A stretch of DNA of 64,000 nucleotides, taken from the NCBI RefSeq assembly GCF_026343295.1, contig NZ_JAPELY010000003.1:62001-126000 (forward strand), in the 5' to 3' direction. This document shows, in pieces, positions 34,481 through 43,188 of the stretch (the first letter of the stretch is position 1; each line of letters starts with the position of its first letter). The stretch is from Streptomyces sp. NBC_00083. Its GTDB lineage: Bacteria > Actinomycetota > Actinomycetes > Streptomycetales > Streptomycetaceae. The position numbers were made by a program, and so were the translations under genes. The notes beneath the pieces are model-generated. The model was not told where the DNA came from, ran no database searches, and was given only the letters and a program-made list of their open reading frames with translations.

Positions 34481-35095
34481 TCAGGTGCGGGCGTCGCGCG
34501 GGTCGAGCGCCGTGTCGTAGGGCGCGACCCAGAAGAACTCGCCGTCGTCGTCGAACGCGTACAGCAGGCCCGTGCTGCCGAGGCCCAGGGGATCGGTGCC
34601 GCTCTGGCGGACCTGCACCAGGGCGGTCGACCCGTCGGCCGCCGCGACCTCCGCCTGACCGAAGTCCCCCGACACGGAGCCGGTACGGATCGTGCAGGTG
34701 AGGCCGACGAAGTCGAGCCGGGACGGCGGCGGACGGTCGGGGAAGGCGCGCCGCAGCCGGCCGACGAGGAAGCGGGTGAGGGCCCAGCCGCACAGCAGCG
34801 CCGCTGCCAGCACCCCGGCCTCCAGGGCCGCACCCGCGACGCCGGACGCCCCGGAGCGGCGTACGAGGACGGAACCGGCGAGGCTGATGAACCAGGAGAT
34901 CCCGGTGAGCAGCGACACCGCGACGCTCACGGGAACGCCGCCCCCGCCGAACACGGGGCCGTGCACGTCCCCGTTGAAGGTGGTGTGTTCGGCGGCGCCG
35001 ACCAGGACCAGGAGCCAGAAGGCCACCACGACGATCAGAGCCGCGCTGAACAGGGCGGCGGGGAACCCGAGCGCCGCGGCGAGAAACTCGGTCAT
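34481..35095 (-). CDS. NfeD/YqiJ-like membrane protein with C-terminal OB-fold
   Basis: This 204-residue protein has three to four membrane helices (FPAALFSAALIVVVAFWLLVLV, ISWFISLAGSVLV, LEAGVLAAALLCGWAL). After a cytoplasmic Arg-rich stretch comes a small beta-rich domain (LDFVGLTCTIRTGSVSGDFGQAEV...) with the OB-fold pattern of NfeD/YqiJ proteins. NfeD-like proteins are the usual partners of flotillins and help their assembly. ATG 35095 has AAGGGGG eight bases upstream. It is the first gene of the module; the flotillin starts 115 bases after its stop. Confidence 0.82.
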   Translation of the reverse strand: MTEFLAAALGFPAALFSAALIVVVAFWLLVLVGAAEHTTFNGDVHGPVFGGGGVPVSVAVSLLTGISWFISLAGSVLVRRSGASGVAGAALEAGVLAAALLCGWALTRFLVGRLRRAFPDRPPPSRLDFVGLTCTIRTGSVSGDFGQAEVAAADGSTALVQVRQSGTDPLGLGSTGLLYAFDDDGEFFWVAPYDTALDPRDART

Positions 35096-35346
35096 CGTGG
35101 CGCCCCCTTCGCTCATGGCCCGGTGATCGTGACCGGGACACACCGGGGTTCTCCGGCACCAGGCGCGTCGTCGCGTCCCGGCACCGGAGCGGTTTCCCCC
35201 GTGTTCCCCCTCGGTCATCTTGGCCACGGGGCACGCCTGTTCGCATTGCCGGATCCCGGCAGTCTTTACGATTCCCTGATGCCGGATACTGACTGGACGG
35301 GCCCGTCAACAAGCCGGCACCGGCGCATCGAACATCAGGAGACCGA

Positions 35347-36585
35347 GTGGCGGGGCGGGAGTTGGGGCAGGGCGTGCGGCCTGGCCCCGGTGGGGGTGCG
35401 GGGCGAGACTCGGGGCCGGGCCAGGGGCCGGGCTCCGGCGGGGATGCGGGACAGGGTTCTGTCCGGGGTGCAGGGCTGGGCGCTGGGCTGGGCGTTGGGC
35501 TGGGCTCGGCCCAGGGCGCCGAGCAGGGTGCCGAGCAGGGCCTGTCGACGGACTACCTCGACGGCTACGCCCGCATACTCGCCGAGACCTGCGCCACCGG
35601 CCGCCGCCTCACCCGGGACGAATTGGAGTCGCGCCGCGCCCTCGGCGGACGCGCCGCCGAAGCCGGCCTCAGCCTGCGTACGCTGGTGCAGCAGCACTTG
35701 GCGACGGCCCGGAGCGCCTGCCCGGACCTGCCGCGTGCCTCGTTCGACCACCTCCTGGCCACCGTCGGCCAGGTCATCGACGCCCTCGCCGAAGGCCACG
35801 AGCGCGCTCAACTCCTCGCCGTACGCCAAGAGGAGGCGGCGCGCCGCGAGTTCATCGACGACCTCCTGTACGGGCGCAGCGACCCGGGAAACCTGGCGGG
35901 GCGCTCCGAGCGCTTCGGGCTGCTGCTCTCCCACGCCCACGCCGTGGCCGTCGCCGAGGGCCCGGACGCGTACGACGACGCGCATCCCGCGACCCAGCGG
36001 GTGCGCCAGGCGCTCTTCGGCCGCTTCGGGAACCGGCGCGTCCTGTCCACCACCAAGGACGGCCGGCTCATCTGCGTGGCCCCGGCCGACCAGGACGACG
36101 TCCTGCGCCACTTCGCGAAACAGGCCCACGCCGCCACCCTGGGCCGGGTCGCGATCGGCCGCCCGCACCCCGGCGCGGGCGGCGTCGCGCACTCCTACGA
36201 GGAGGCCCTCAACGCGCTCGACCTCGCGACCCGCATGCACCTCGAAGGCCCGGTGCTGCACGCCGCCGACCTGTTGGTCTTCCCGGTCCTGATGCGTGAC
36301 CGCCAGGCCATGGCGGACCTGGTGCACCGCGCGCTCGGGCCACTGCGGGGTGCGCGCGGCGGCCCCGAGTCGCTCCTCGACACCCTCACCGCCTACTTCG
36401 ACGCGGGCTGCGTCGCCGCCGAGGCGGCCCGCCGGCTCAGCCTGAGCGTGCGGGCCTTCACGTACCGCATGGAACGCGTCCACCAGCTCACCGGAGCCGA
36501 CCCGGCCGACCCGGTCCACCGCTACACCCTGCAGACCGCCGTCATCGGGGCCCGGCTGCTGGACTGGCCGGCGAACGAGCTGTGA
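35347..36585 (+). CDS. PucR/CdaR-like helix-turn-helix regulator
   Basis: Residues 1-66 are a Gly/Gln/Ala low-complexity leader. A helical domain (about 68-190) follows, then a central GGDEF-like CdaR domain and a C-terminal PucR helix-turn-helix (GCVAAEAARRLSLSVRAFTYRMERV). GTG 35347 has AGGAG a few bases upstream (35338-35342), which supports including the leader. It diverges from the flotillin module with 251 bases between starts, so it is the natural candidate regulator of that module; this is inference from position only. Its effector is unknown. 412 residues. Confidence 0.85.
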   Translation: MAGRELGQGVRPGPGGGAGRDSGPGQGPGSGGDAGQGSVRGAGLGAGLGVGLGSAQGAEQGAEQGLSTDYLDGYARILAETCATGRRLTRDELESRRALGGRAAEAGLSLRTLVQQHLATARSACPDLPRASFDHLLATVGQVIDALAEGHERAQLLAVRQEEAARREFIDDLLYGRSDPGNLAGRSERFGLLLSHAHAVAVAEGPDAYDDAHPATQRVRQALFGRFGNRRVLSTTKDGRLICVAPADQDDVLRHFAKQAHAATLGRVAIGRPHPGAGGVAHSYEEALNALDLATRMHLEGPVLHAADLLVFPVLMRDRQAMADLVHRALGPLRGARGGPESLLDTLTAYFDAGCVAAEAARRLSLSVRAFTYRMERVHQLTGADPADPVHRYTLQTAVIGARLLDWPANEL

Positions 36586-36712
36586 TGCGGACGGGTCCGT
36601 CGTCGACGCGGCCGGCCGTCGGCACGGTGCGTCCCCGGCACCGGTAGTCGGGCCGAGGCGGTCCGTCCACTGCACGGCATCCGGGCCGGCGCGTTCCGTC
36701 CGCGCTCCGGAC

Positions 36713-38107
36713 TCACACCGGCTCGGGCCGCGGCGCCGGCAGCAGCACAGGCACGGCCTCCGGCTGCCAGCCGCGCGTGGTCCGCAGGTATCCGTAGATG
36801 ACGGAGAGCATCGCGAGCACGACGAGCGGGCCGAACACCCACGCGTGCTCGGCCATGGGCACCGACAGCCGGCGGTACGAGAGGAGCAGCGCCGCGAAGA
36901 CCGTCGTGCCGTACGCGACCAGGCGGACCCCGGACCGGTCCCAGCCGCGGTCGTAGGTGCGCAGTGCGGCCTCGACGGTGAGCGAGAACACCACCCCGGC
37001 CACGAGGTCCACGCCGTAGTGGTATCCGAACCCCAGCGTCGCGCCGAGGGTGGCCACGAGCCAGAACGCCCCGGCGAACCGCAGGAGTCGAGGCCCCTTC
37101 CGGGTGTGGATGAAGATCGCGGTGGCCCACGCCGTATGCAGGCTGGGCATGCAGTTGCGGGGCGTGATCCCGTCGTACGGGACCGGGTGCGGAATGCCGA
37201 CGGGCGGCGGCGTGTGGGGCCACAGGTTGGCCACGGCCCACTCGACGCCTCCGGTGCCGGAGGTGCCGGGACCGTAGGCGAAGACCGGTCCGACCACAGG
37301 GAAGACCATGTAGATGGCGGGCCCGAGAAGACCGATCAACAGGAACGTGCGCACCAGATGGTGGCGCGGAAAGCGGCGCTCGGCCGCCACGTTGCGCAAC
37401 TGGTAGAGGGCGACCACGACGGCGGCCACCGCGAGCTGTGCGTAGACCACATGGATCACATGGCCGCTCAGCGGGCCCATGGCCTTGAGTATCCGGCCGG
37501 CGGCCCACGAGGGGTTGCCGAGCGCGTGGTCGGCGGTCGCGACGTACGGGTCGAGGACGGTGGGCCGGGTGCGCGAGGTGATGAGCAGCCAGGTGTCACC
37601 GATCTTGCGCCCGGTCACGAGCAGCAGCCCGAGCCCGACGCCCTTCAGGAGCAGGAAGCGTTCCGCACCGGTGCGGCGGGCGAGGGCGAAGACGGCGCAG
37701 CCGAGCATCGCCCACAGGGCGCCGTTGCCGAAATACTGCCCCTCGGGCACCGTCACGCCGGCCGCCCAGCGCGCCAGGGCGAACACGAGGTCGATCCCGA
37801 CGGCGACGCCGGCCGCGACGAACCGCTGCCGCCAGGTGAGCACGACCATCATCAGCGCCAGCCCGCCGTACAGCGGCCCCGGCTTGGCCGGGAAGACCAC
37901 TTCGCGCAGCTGGGCGGTGAGGGGCCCGGGTATCCCGTGCCTCCGCGCGAACACCTCGAGCCCCACGAGAAACCCCAGGGCGACGAGCCCGCCGACGCCC
38001 CACACCACCCGACGCGCCCCGCTGCCCGTCGGGGCGGGCGGGGCGGGCGGGGCAGTGCGGGGGACCGGGTTCGCCCCGGAGGACCTGCGCGAAACGATGC
38101 GTATCAA
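36713..38107 (-). CDS. PAP2-superfamily membrane phosphatase (inositolphosphotransferase-like)
   Basis: About ten to eleven membrane helices carry the phosphatase motif CMPSLHTAW and, about 40 residues on, GYHYGVDLVAG with the second catalytic His and Asp. This MPSLHTAW/HYGVD pairing is closest to the PAP2_3/AUR1-like branch, which acts on phospholipids or transfers phospho-head groups. The only in-frame start that gives the full N terminus is TTG 38107, which has no clear ribosome site; GTG codons near residue 34 are alternatives, so the start is uncertain. 464 residues as listed. It is a lone gene next to small unknown proteins. Confidence 0.8.
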   Translation of the reverse strand: MIRIVSRRSSGANPVPRTAPPAPPAPTGSGARRVVWGVGGLVALGFLVGLEVFARRHGIPGPLTAQLREVVFPAKPGPLYGGLALMMVVLTWRQRFVAAGVAVGIDLVFALARWAAGVTVPEGQYFGNGALWAMLGCAVFALARRTGAERFLLLKGVGLGLLLVTGRKIGDTWLLITSRTRPTVLDPYVATADHALGNPSWAAGRILKAMGPLSGHVIHVVYAQLAVAAVVVALYQLRNVAAERRFPRHHLVRTFLLIGLLGPAIYMVFPVVGPVFAYGPGTSGTGGVEWAVANLWPHTPPPVGIPHPVPYDGITPRNCMPSLHTAWATAIFIHTRKGPRLLRFAGAFWLVATLGATLGFGYHYGVDLVAGVVFSLTVEAALRTYDRGWDRSGVRLVAYGTTVFAALLLSYRRLSVPMAEHAWVFGPLVVLAMLSVIYGYLRTTRGWQPEAVPVLLPAPRPEPV

Positions 38108-38394
38108 TGTCTGGCCGTCTAGGTAGATGCCTTCCGAGCGCCCACCTCACCCTCCCCACGAGGCACGTCACGAACGACCGCAAGAAGCACGTCACGAACC
38201 ACCGCAAGAAGACCGAGCCGGACACCCGCCTCGGGGTCGATCATGCCAGGGGGGTGCGGGGACTGCGGTTGCGGGTGAGGGGGCCGCGTCCCGGTGGCCC
38301 GGTGGTGGTTCGGCGGGGTCCGGCGCGGCGTGCCCGTGAGCCCGGCGCGGTGGGACTCGCGGGGTCCGGAGAGTTCGGCTTCGGATACAGAGCG
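38108..38394. other. Intergenic stretch with a tandem repeat, no gene supported
   Basis: This region upstream of the PAP2 gene has open frames on both strands but none with a ribosome site or known domain. It contains the 24-bp duplication at 38163-38210 and probably the PAP2 promoter. Confidence 0.45.
38163..38210. repeat. 24-bp tandem duplication
   Basis: Two adjacent copies starting GCACGTCACGAAC and ending CCGCAAGAA differ at a single base (G at 38176, C at 38200). The unit length is a multiple of three, but no gene crosses it convincingly. Confidence 0.9.
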
Positions 38395-38427
38395 GGGGCC
38401 CGGACCACGCGTCGCGGTCCGGGCCCC
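38395..38427 (-). terminator. Terminator downstream of the DUF6243-like gene
   Basis: GGGGCCCGGACC and GGTCCGGGCCCC form a perfect 12-bp stem with a nine-base loop, 40 bases beyond the minus-strand stop. Confidence 0.9.
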
Positions 38428-38466
38428 GTCCTGTCCTGTGCGGCGCCGCCCTGAGGCGGCGTGGCG

Positions 38467-38682
38467 TCAGCTCTGTGCGCTGTCGTCGCTCGTCTGCTCG
38501 GCGCTCTTGGCCGCAGCTGCCTTCTCGCGCATCTTGCGCACCAGCTCCGCCTTCTGGTCGGCGACGTTCTGGCGGTCGCGGTTGCGGTGGGGGCCGTTGT
38601 TCTGACGTTCGGCCCGGGACAGCTTCTTGCGCTGGCCGCCGCCCTGGCCCACGGGGTTGTTGATGTTCTTGCTGTCGGTCAC
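38467..38682 (-). CDS. Small basic hydrophilic protein (DUF6243-like)
   Basis: This 71-residue protein starts VTDSKNINNPVGQGGGQRKK and continues with LSRAERQNNGPHRNRDRQ, a composition and order I associate with the streptomycete DUF6243 family. It is strongly basic in the first half and helical with alternating charge in the second (AELVRKMREKAAAAKS). No membrane segment or signal is present. I start at GTG 38682 because GGGAGAG precedes it; an ATG 21 codons upstream lacks one. A perfect terminator follows. Function unknown; nucleic-acid binding is possible from charge alone. Confidence 0.7.
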   Translation of the reverse strand: MTDSKNINNPVGQGGGQRKKLSRAERQNNGPHRNRDRQNVADQKAELVRKMREKAAAAKSAEQTSDDSAQS

Positions 38683-38745
38683 GGGCTCTCCCGGTGAAGA
38701 TGTGAAGTGATCTACGGATTCATCGGTGGGGGACGGGCGCGACAT

Positions 38746-39157
38746 CGAGGGACGTCAGCAGGAACCCGTCACACGCTCACTCGTAAATCGGTGTCTGGAA
38801 GAACATGACAAAGACGTTACCCGGTCCGGTGGGCCCCGCGCGCCACACTTTCTTGCTGCCCGGCCTCGGCCGGACGAGCGGGGGACGCCCCTTCGAGAGC
38901 ACGGCAGGGCCGCCCCGGCGAGCAGGGGGTGGGGACCAGCGGGGCCGGGTCCGCGCATGCTCCCGGGCTCCCTCCCGGGGATCCGATGACCCGCGCTCGG
39001 GCCTCAGCGGGAGCTGACCTCGTCGGCGGCCGAGGCCGAACTGCCGTGGGGTGGCCGACGCAGAGGCTCACGTAAGCGCTCCGGCGGTTGGCGTGCCCGT
39101 GGGAAGAAACCGACGAAGCCACGGCCATACGTGAAGTACCGCTCAGACAGAGTGAAT
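38746..39157. other. Intergenic stretch, nothing recognised
   Basis: These 410 bases between two minus-strand genes contain no frame with a ribosome site and known family, and no strong repeat or hairpin that I can see. Confidence 0.4.
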
Positions 39158-39631
39158 TCAGCAGCCAACAGGTGTAGTGCCGCCCGCGAGGGTCGCTGCG
39201 TCGCACAAGGAACTCTTGGCTTTCTGCTCCTGGCTGCGGGCCGTATTCATCTGAGTCTGGGCTTCGGTGTAGTTCTTCGCAGCGACGGCGGCGACCGCGG
39301 CTTTGTTGGCGGTAGTCGCCGCCGTCACGTTCTGGCCCGCGCTGGTGAGGTCCGACTGGATGGTGGCCTCGTTGGTGACGCCGGCGCACCCTTGGGCCGC
39401 CGCGGTAATCGCGGCGGTCGTGTCCTGGTTGTACTGGAGGGCGCCCGACGGGTCGAAGGCTTGGAGATCGTCGCTCGTGATCGCGTCGTTGTTGCTGTTG
39501 CCGGCTTTGGTCGTCTGTGCCTGACAGGTGGCTGTGTCGGCGTGGGCCGGGGCAGCCACCGCGACTGCCAGGCCGGCCGAGACGAGCAGCGCGGACAGGA
39601 TGGGGGTGATCACGCGTCCGGGTCGGCTCAC
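39158..39631 (-). CDS. Secreted alanine-rich protein with four cysteines
   Basis: A classic signal peptide (ITPILSALLVSAGLAVAVAAPAHA, cleavage near residue 31) leads to a mature protein of about 126 residues that is helical, Ala/Thr/Asn-rich and uncharged. It has exactly four cysteines (36, 82, 143 and the last residue, 157), suggesting two disulfides. GTG 39631 has an excellent GGAGGA site five bases upstream. I do not recognise the family; the repeated Ala-Ala-Thr helices resemble small extracellular or spore-surface proteins. It is monocistronic. Confidence 0.75.
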   Translation of the reverse strand: MSRPGRVITPILSALLVSAGLAVAVAAPAHADTATCQAQTTKAGNSNNDAITSDDLQAFDPSGALQYNQDTTAAITAAAQGCAGVTNEATIQSDLTSAGQNVTAATTANKAAVAAVAAKNYTEAQTQMNTARSQEQKAKSSLCDAATLAGGTTPVGC

Positions 39632-39974
39632 AAGTTCCTCCGAAGAAGCGGGACCGTGCGGACAATCCGCTCGGTTTCACGAGGTCAGTGTGCTGACGAA
39701 GCCGGTTGCCAGCTACTTGGAACTGGCCATACGAGTTCCGTCGACCTCCCCGCTGTGGGGCGACGATCCACGGTCTGCCGAGCGAACCGAGCGAACCGAG
39801 CGAACCCGGCCACGGCCATGAGGTCCGGCATCGCCGGAGAGGCGGCGGGAGAGGCGACGGGCCGTCGGGGCGGTGATGCCGAGGTGGATGCTCGCTTCGG
39901 AGCGCGCCGGGAGTCTCGCCCAGTCGCGAGCCGGGCGGCGGTTCTGTGAAGCGATCGACCATTCGCGAGCGGGT
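39632..39974. other. Intergenic stretch with short tandem repeat
   Basis: This 343-base gap between corA and the secreted protein holds a 9-bp tandem repeat (39781-39806, AGCGAACCG). The segment 39660-39740 is AT-richer and probably contains the promoter of the secreted protein. No gene is supported. Confidence 0.45.
39781..39806. repeat. 9-bp tandem repeat (about three copies)
   Basis: AGCGAACCG occurs twice, followed by AGCGAACC. Confidence 0.85.
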
Positions 39975-41210
39975 CTACAGCCAGTCCCGCCGCTTGAAGA
40001 TGAAGTACAGGCTCACGCAGACCCCCGCCATCAGCAGGATCGCGAACGGGTAGCCGAGCGCCCACCCCAGCTCCGGCATACGCTCGAAGTTCATGCCGTA
40101 GATCGTGCCGACGAGGGTGGGTGCAAACAGGATGGCGGCCCACGACGAGATCTTCTTGATTTCTTCGTTCTGCTCGAAGCCCGCCTCTGCCAACGCCCGC
40201 ATTTCCGCGTTCTGTTGCTGGGTCACCAGGGTGGCGTTCACGGTGAGGATGTCCGTGAGGGCCTGGCGGAAGCCGTCGACTCGTTCGCTGATGTGGGTCA
40301 CGTGGTCGGCGACATCGCGCAGGTAGCGCTGGAGTTCTTCGTCGGTGCCGTACTTCGCGAAGCCGGCCATCAGGCCGTGCAGCATGCCGACCAGGGGGCG
40401 GGTGGCGCGTTGGAACTCGACCATTTCCCGGGAGAGTTCATAGATGCGGCGGGACACTTCCGGGTCGCCTCGGAAGACTTCCGTCTCGATCTCGTCGATG
40501 TCGTTCTGGACGCCCGAGACGACGGGCGCGTACCCGTCCACCACTGCGTCGAGGATCGCGTACAGCACGGCTTCCGGGCCCAGCGCGAGGAGTTCGGGGT
40601 CCTCCTCCATGCGGCGGCGGACCGCGGAGAGGTCCGGGGCGGCGCCGTGGCGGACCGTGATGAGGAAGTCCCGGCCGGTGAAGACGTGGAGTTCCCCGAA
40701 GTCGACCTCCTCCGGGGCGTCGAGGTAGCGGGCCGCGCGCAGCACGACGAAGAGGGTGTCTCCGTACCGTTCCAGCTTCGGGCGCTGGTGGGCTTCGAGT
40801 GCGTCCTCCACCGCGAGCTCATGCAGGTCGAACTCGGCTGCCAGGGAATGCAGTTCGGCCTCGGAGGGGCGTTGCAGGCCGATCCACGCCATGCCGTCGG
40901 GCGTCTCGCGCAGCTGGCGGAACGTCTCCGCGAGGGTGCCCGGCGATGCGATGTGCCGCCCGTCCCGGTACAGGGAGGACTGGACGATGCTCCCCACCCG
41001 GCTGCCGGGCTGTGCCCCGTCCTCGCTGTCCTTCGTGGGTACGGCGCGGGGAGCCCCGGGCCGAGCCCCGGCTCCGCCGGGAGCCGCCGCTGCTCCGCGC
41101 GTACCGGCGCTGGAAGCCGAGTCCGGGGGAGGGGGCGGTGCGGCGGAGGGCTGCCGGCGCCAGGAATGGAGCTTCGATGGTCGCGCGGGGCGGCCGCGTC
41201 GTTCGGGCAT
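39975..41210 (-). CDS. corA: Magnesium/cobalt transport protein CorA
   Basis: The 411-residue protein has the CorA layout: a Pro/Ala-rich N-terminal tail of about 65 residues, a soluble alpha/beta domain, the long stalk helix, and two C-terminal membrane helices joined by the signature YGMNFERMPEL that forms the pore-mouth selectivity loop. CorA forms pentameric channels for Mg2+ (also Co2+ and Ni2+). It ends in a basic tail (FKRRDWL), as usual. ATG 41210 has GAGGTG upstream. A copy of the GAGAGCGCTTCC-type palindrome lies 217 bases upstream, between this gene and the divergent winged-helix gene. Confidence 0.95.
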   Translation of the reverse strand: MPERRGRPARPSKLHSWRRQPSAAPPPPPDSASSAGTRGAAAAPGGAGARPGAPRAVPTKDSEDGAQPGSRVGSIVQSSLYRDGRHIASPGTLAETFRQLRETPDGMAWIGLQRPSEAELHSLAAEFDLHELAVEDALEAHQRPKLERYGDTLFVVLRAARYLDAPEEVDFGELHVFTGRDFLITVRHGAAPDLSAVRRRMEEDPELLALGPEAVLYAILDAVVDGYAPVVSGVQNDIDEIETEVFRGDPEVSRRIYELSREMVEFQRATRPLVGMLHGLMAGFAKYGTDEELQRYLRDVADHVTHISERVDGFRQALTDILTVNATLVTQQQNAEMRALAEAGFEQNEEIKKISSWAAILFAPTLVGTIYGMNFERMPELGWALGYPFAILLMAGVCVSLYFIFKRRDWL

Positions 41211-41426
41211 GGCCACCTCACCTCCCGCTCTCCGACCGGCCCGGCGGGCGGTCGTCACCTTCGTCCGTATGCCCCCGGAGCAGGATATACGCCTCAAATG
41301 GCGCGGGCATGGATGGCGGATGTCGGTTGGTGGGTGGCGAGGGGTGGATGGGTCTGGGGAGGCGGGGGTGGGAGGCAGCGGGGTCACCTTCCATGTATGC
41401 GGCTCGCCGCCGGCGCGCTCCGGCTG

Positions 41427-41440
41427 TGAGAGCGCTTCCA
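41427..41440. promoter_or_regulatory. LacI-type palindrome between corA and winged-helix gene
   Basis: TGAGAGCGCTTCCA is a near-palindrome of the recurring motif TGAGAGCGCTCTCA, in the intergenic region. It resembles in layout the CebR operator TGGGAGCGCTCCCA. Confidence 0.55.
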
Positions 41441-41580
41441 AGGGGCGGCGGGGCGGCGGCGTGGCGTGGCGGCGGGGCGTCGAGGGGGCGGTGCGGCGAG
41501 GGGGTGCGGCCCGGGAGGGCTGGGTCTGCTCCCCTGCGCTGGGCCCGGCCCCGCTCTCGGTGTGGAGTACCGTGCGCGCC

Positions 41581-42723
41581 ATGGCCTCGACCGCGCGCAC
41601 CGGCGCACCCCGGCACGACCGCCCCGTGCTCTCGCGCCGTGCGCTCAACCGCGCCACCCTCGACCGTCAGCTCCTGCTGCGACGCAGTGCCACGCTCTCG
41701 CCCAAGGACGCCGTCGCCCACCTGCTCGGGCTGCAGGCCCAGAACGTCAAGCCGCCCTACTTCGCCCTCTGGTCACGGCTCGCCGGGTTCCGGCCGGAAG
41801 CGCTCTCAGAGCTGATGGAGCAGCGCGAGGTCGTGCGGATCGTCACCATACGATCCACCATCCACACGCACACCGCGGCCGACGCTCTCACCCTGCGCCC
41901 CCTCGTGCAGGCCGCACGGGACCGCGAGCTGAACGCGTTCCGCAAAGGGCTGACCGGGGTCGACACGGACCACCTCGGTGACGTCGTACGCACCCTGGTC
42001 GAGGACCGGCCGCACACCATGAAGGAACTCCGGGTCGCGCTCCTCGCCAAGTGGCCGGACGCGGATCCCTTCGCCCTGTCCGTCGCCGCCCGCTGTGTAC
42101 TCCCCCTGGTACAGGTCACCCCGCGCGGCCTGTGGGGCCGCAGCGGCCAGGTCGCGCTCACCACGATCGAGCGCTGGCTCGGCCGCCCGGCCCAACCCGT
42201 GCCCGCACCCGACGAAACCGTGCTGCGTTACCTGGCAGCCTTCGGTCCGGCCTCGGTCAAGGACATGCAGACCTGGTCGGGGCTGACCCGCCTCGCCGGC
42301 GTCTTCGACCGGCTGCGCCCCCGGCTCGCGCTCTTCCACGACGAGAACGGCATCGAACTCTTCGACCTGCCGGACGCCACCCGCCCGGCCGAGGACACCC
42401 CGGCGCCGGTACGCCTCCTGCCGGAGTTCGACAACCTGCTGCTCTCGCACGCCGACCGGACTCGCGTCATTCCGGCCGAGTACAAGGGACGCAGCTGGAG
42501 CGGCAATCAGGCGCACTGCACGCTGCTCGTGGATGGGTTCCTCGCCGGGATCTGGCGGATCGACGAGCAGAAGGGCGGGGGCGCCCTGCTCACCGTGCAG
42601 CCGTTCGGCAAGCTCGGGCGGGCGGATCGCGCGGAGGTGGCCGAGGAGGGCGCGCGGCTGCTCGCCGACATGACCTCGGCCACCTCTTACGACGTACGGT
42701 TCGGGGATTTCGCCGCCGTCTGA
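41581..42723 (+). CDS. Winged-helix DNA-binding protein, AlkZ-like (HTH_42)
   Basis: This 380-residue protein fits the HTH_42 family: VLSRRALNRATLDRQLLLRR at the start, a HLLGLQAQNVKPPYFALWSRL segment, RSTIHTHTAAD in the middle and RLLPEFDNLLLSH near residue 285. Family member AlkZ is a DNA glycosylase that unhooks interstrand crosslinks by means of a QxQ motif; here LQAQ supplies Q-A-Q, consistent with a glycosylase. Self-resistance or repair of alkylated DNA is the likely role. ATG 41581 is used; GTG 41572 has GGAG four bases upstream and is a real alternative. A GAGAGCGCTCTC-type site lies within the gene at 41795-41808. Confidence 0.85.
   Translation: MASTARTGAPRHDRPVLSRRALNRATLDRQLLLRRSATLSPKDAVAHLLGLQAQNVKPPYFALWSRLAGFRPEALSELMEQREVVRIVTIRSTIHTHTAADALTLRPLVQAARDRELNAFRKGLTGVDTDHLGDVVRTLVEDRPHTMKELRVALLAKWPDADPFALSVAARCVLPLVQVTPRGLWGRSGQVALTTIERWLGRPAQPVPAPDETVLRYLAAFGPASVKDMQTWSGLTRLAGVFDRLRPRLALFHDENGIELFDLPDATRPAEDTPAPVRLLPEFDNLLLSHADRTRVIPAEYKGRSWSGNQAHCTLLVDGFLAGIWRIDEQKGGGALLTVQPFGKLGRADRAEVAEEGARLLADMTSATSYDVRFGDFAAV
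41795..41808. promoter_or_regulatory. Intragenic copy of the palindromic motif
   Basis: CGGAAGCGCTCTCA has a perfect right half of the recurring motif and is identical to bases 75-88 of this window. Confidence 0.4.
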
Positions 42724-43181
42724 GGGGGCTTCGGTTGCCTGAGAGCGCTTCCGCCGTTTGGGTGCGGATCCGGGTGGGCGGACGCTGGATGGGCTGAGAG
42801 CGCTCTCGCCCGCACGCACCCGCCCGCTCCCGGCTCCCTCAGGTCGGCGCACGGTCCTCCGCACGCCGCACCGGCCAGTTACGCCGCCTCTACATCGCCC
42901 CGCAGGCCACGCCACCTTGGCCCCGGCCCGCTAGGAGCTGTCCGGCCGATCATGTGTGGATCCGGATGACGAGGGCTCCCGCGGGCACAAGCTCGAACTG
43001 GGTGCAGTGCACCCGATGGCCGGGCCGACGACCCAGGTCCGGCCGCGGTCACATGATCGGGCGAACAGGGCCGGTACGGGCACCCCAGGGCAACCCGCAC
43101 GTGTCGTGTGTCGGCCCCGGCACCAGCCGCAGTGCGCGGCGCCCCCCCGGCTCAGGGCGGGCGCGGCGCCCCCCCCCCCGC
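42724..43181. other. Intergenic stretch with two palindromes and a direct repeat
   Basis: No gene is supported in these 458 bases. The first 90 bases hold two copies of the recurring palindrome (42740-42753 and 42795-42808); the last 50 hold a direct repeat with an 11-C run next to the tetR stop codon. Confidence 0.5.
42740..42808. promoter_or_regulatory. Pair of LacI-type palindromes
   Basis: TGAGAGCGCTTCCG (42740-42753) and TGAGAGCGCTCTCG (42795-42808) lie 55 bases apart centre to centre, just after the winged-helix gene. The second contains the exact 12-mer GAGAGCGCTCTC. Confidence 0.55.
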
Positions 43182-43188
43182 TCAGGGC
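43134..43188. repeat. Imperfect direct repeat with 11-C homopolymer at the tetR 3' end
   Basis: CGGCGCCCCCCCGGCTCAGGG and a second copy with eleven Cs (43169-43179) followed by GCTCAGGGCG overlap the end of tetR. The run is a likely slippage site. Confidence 0.8.
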
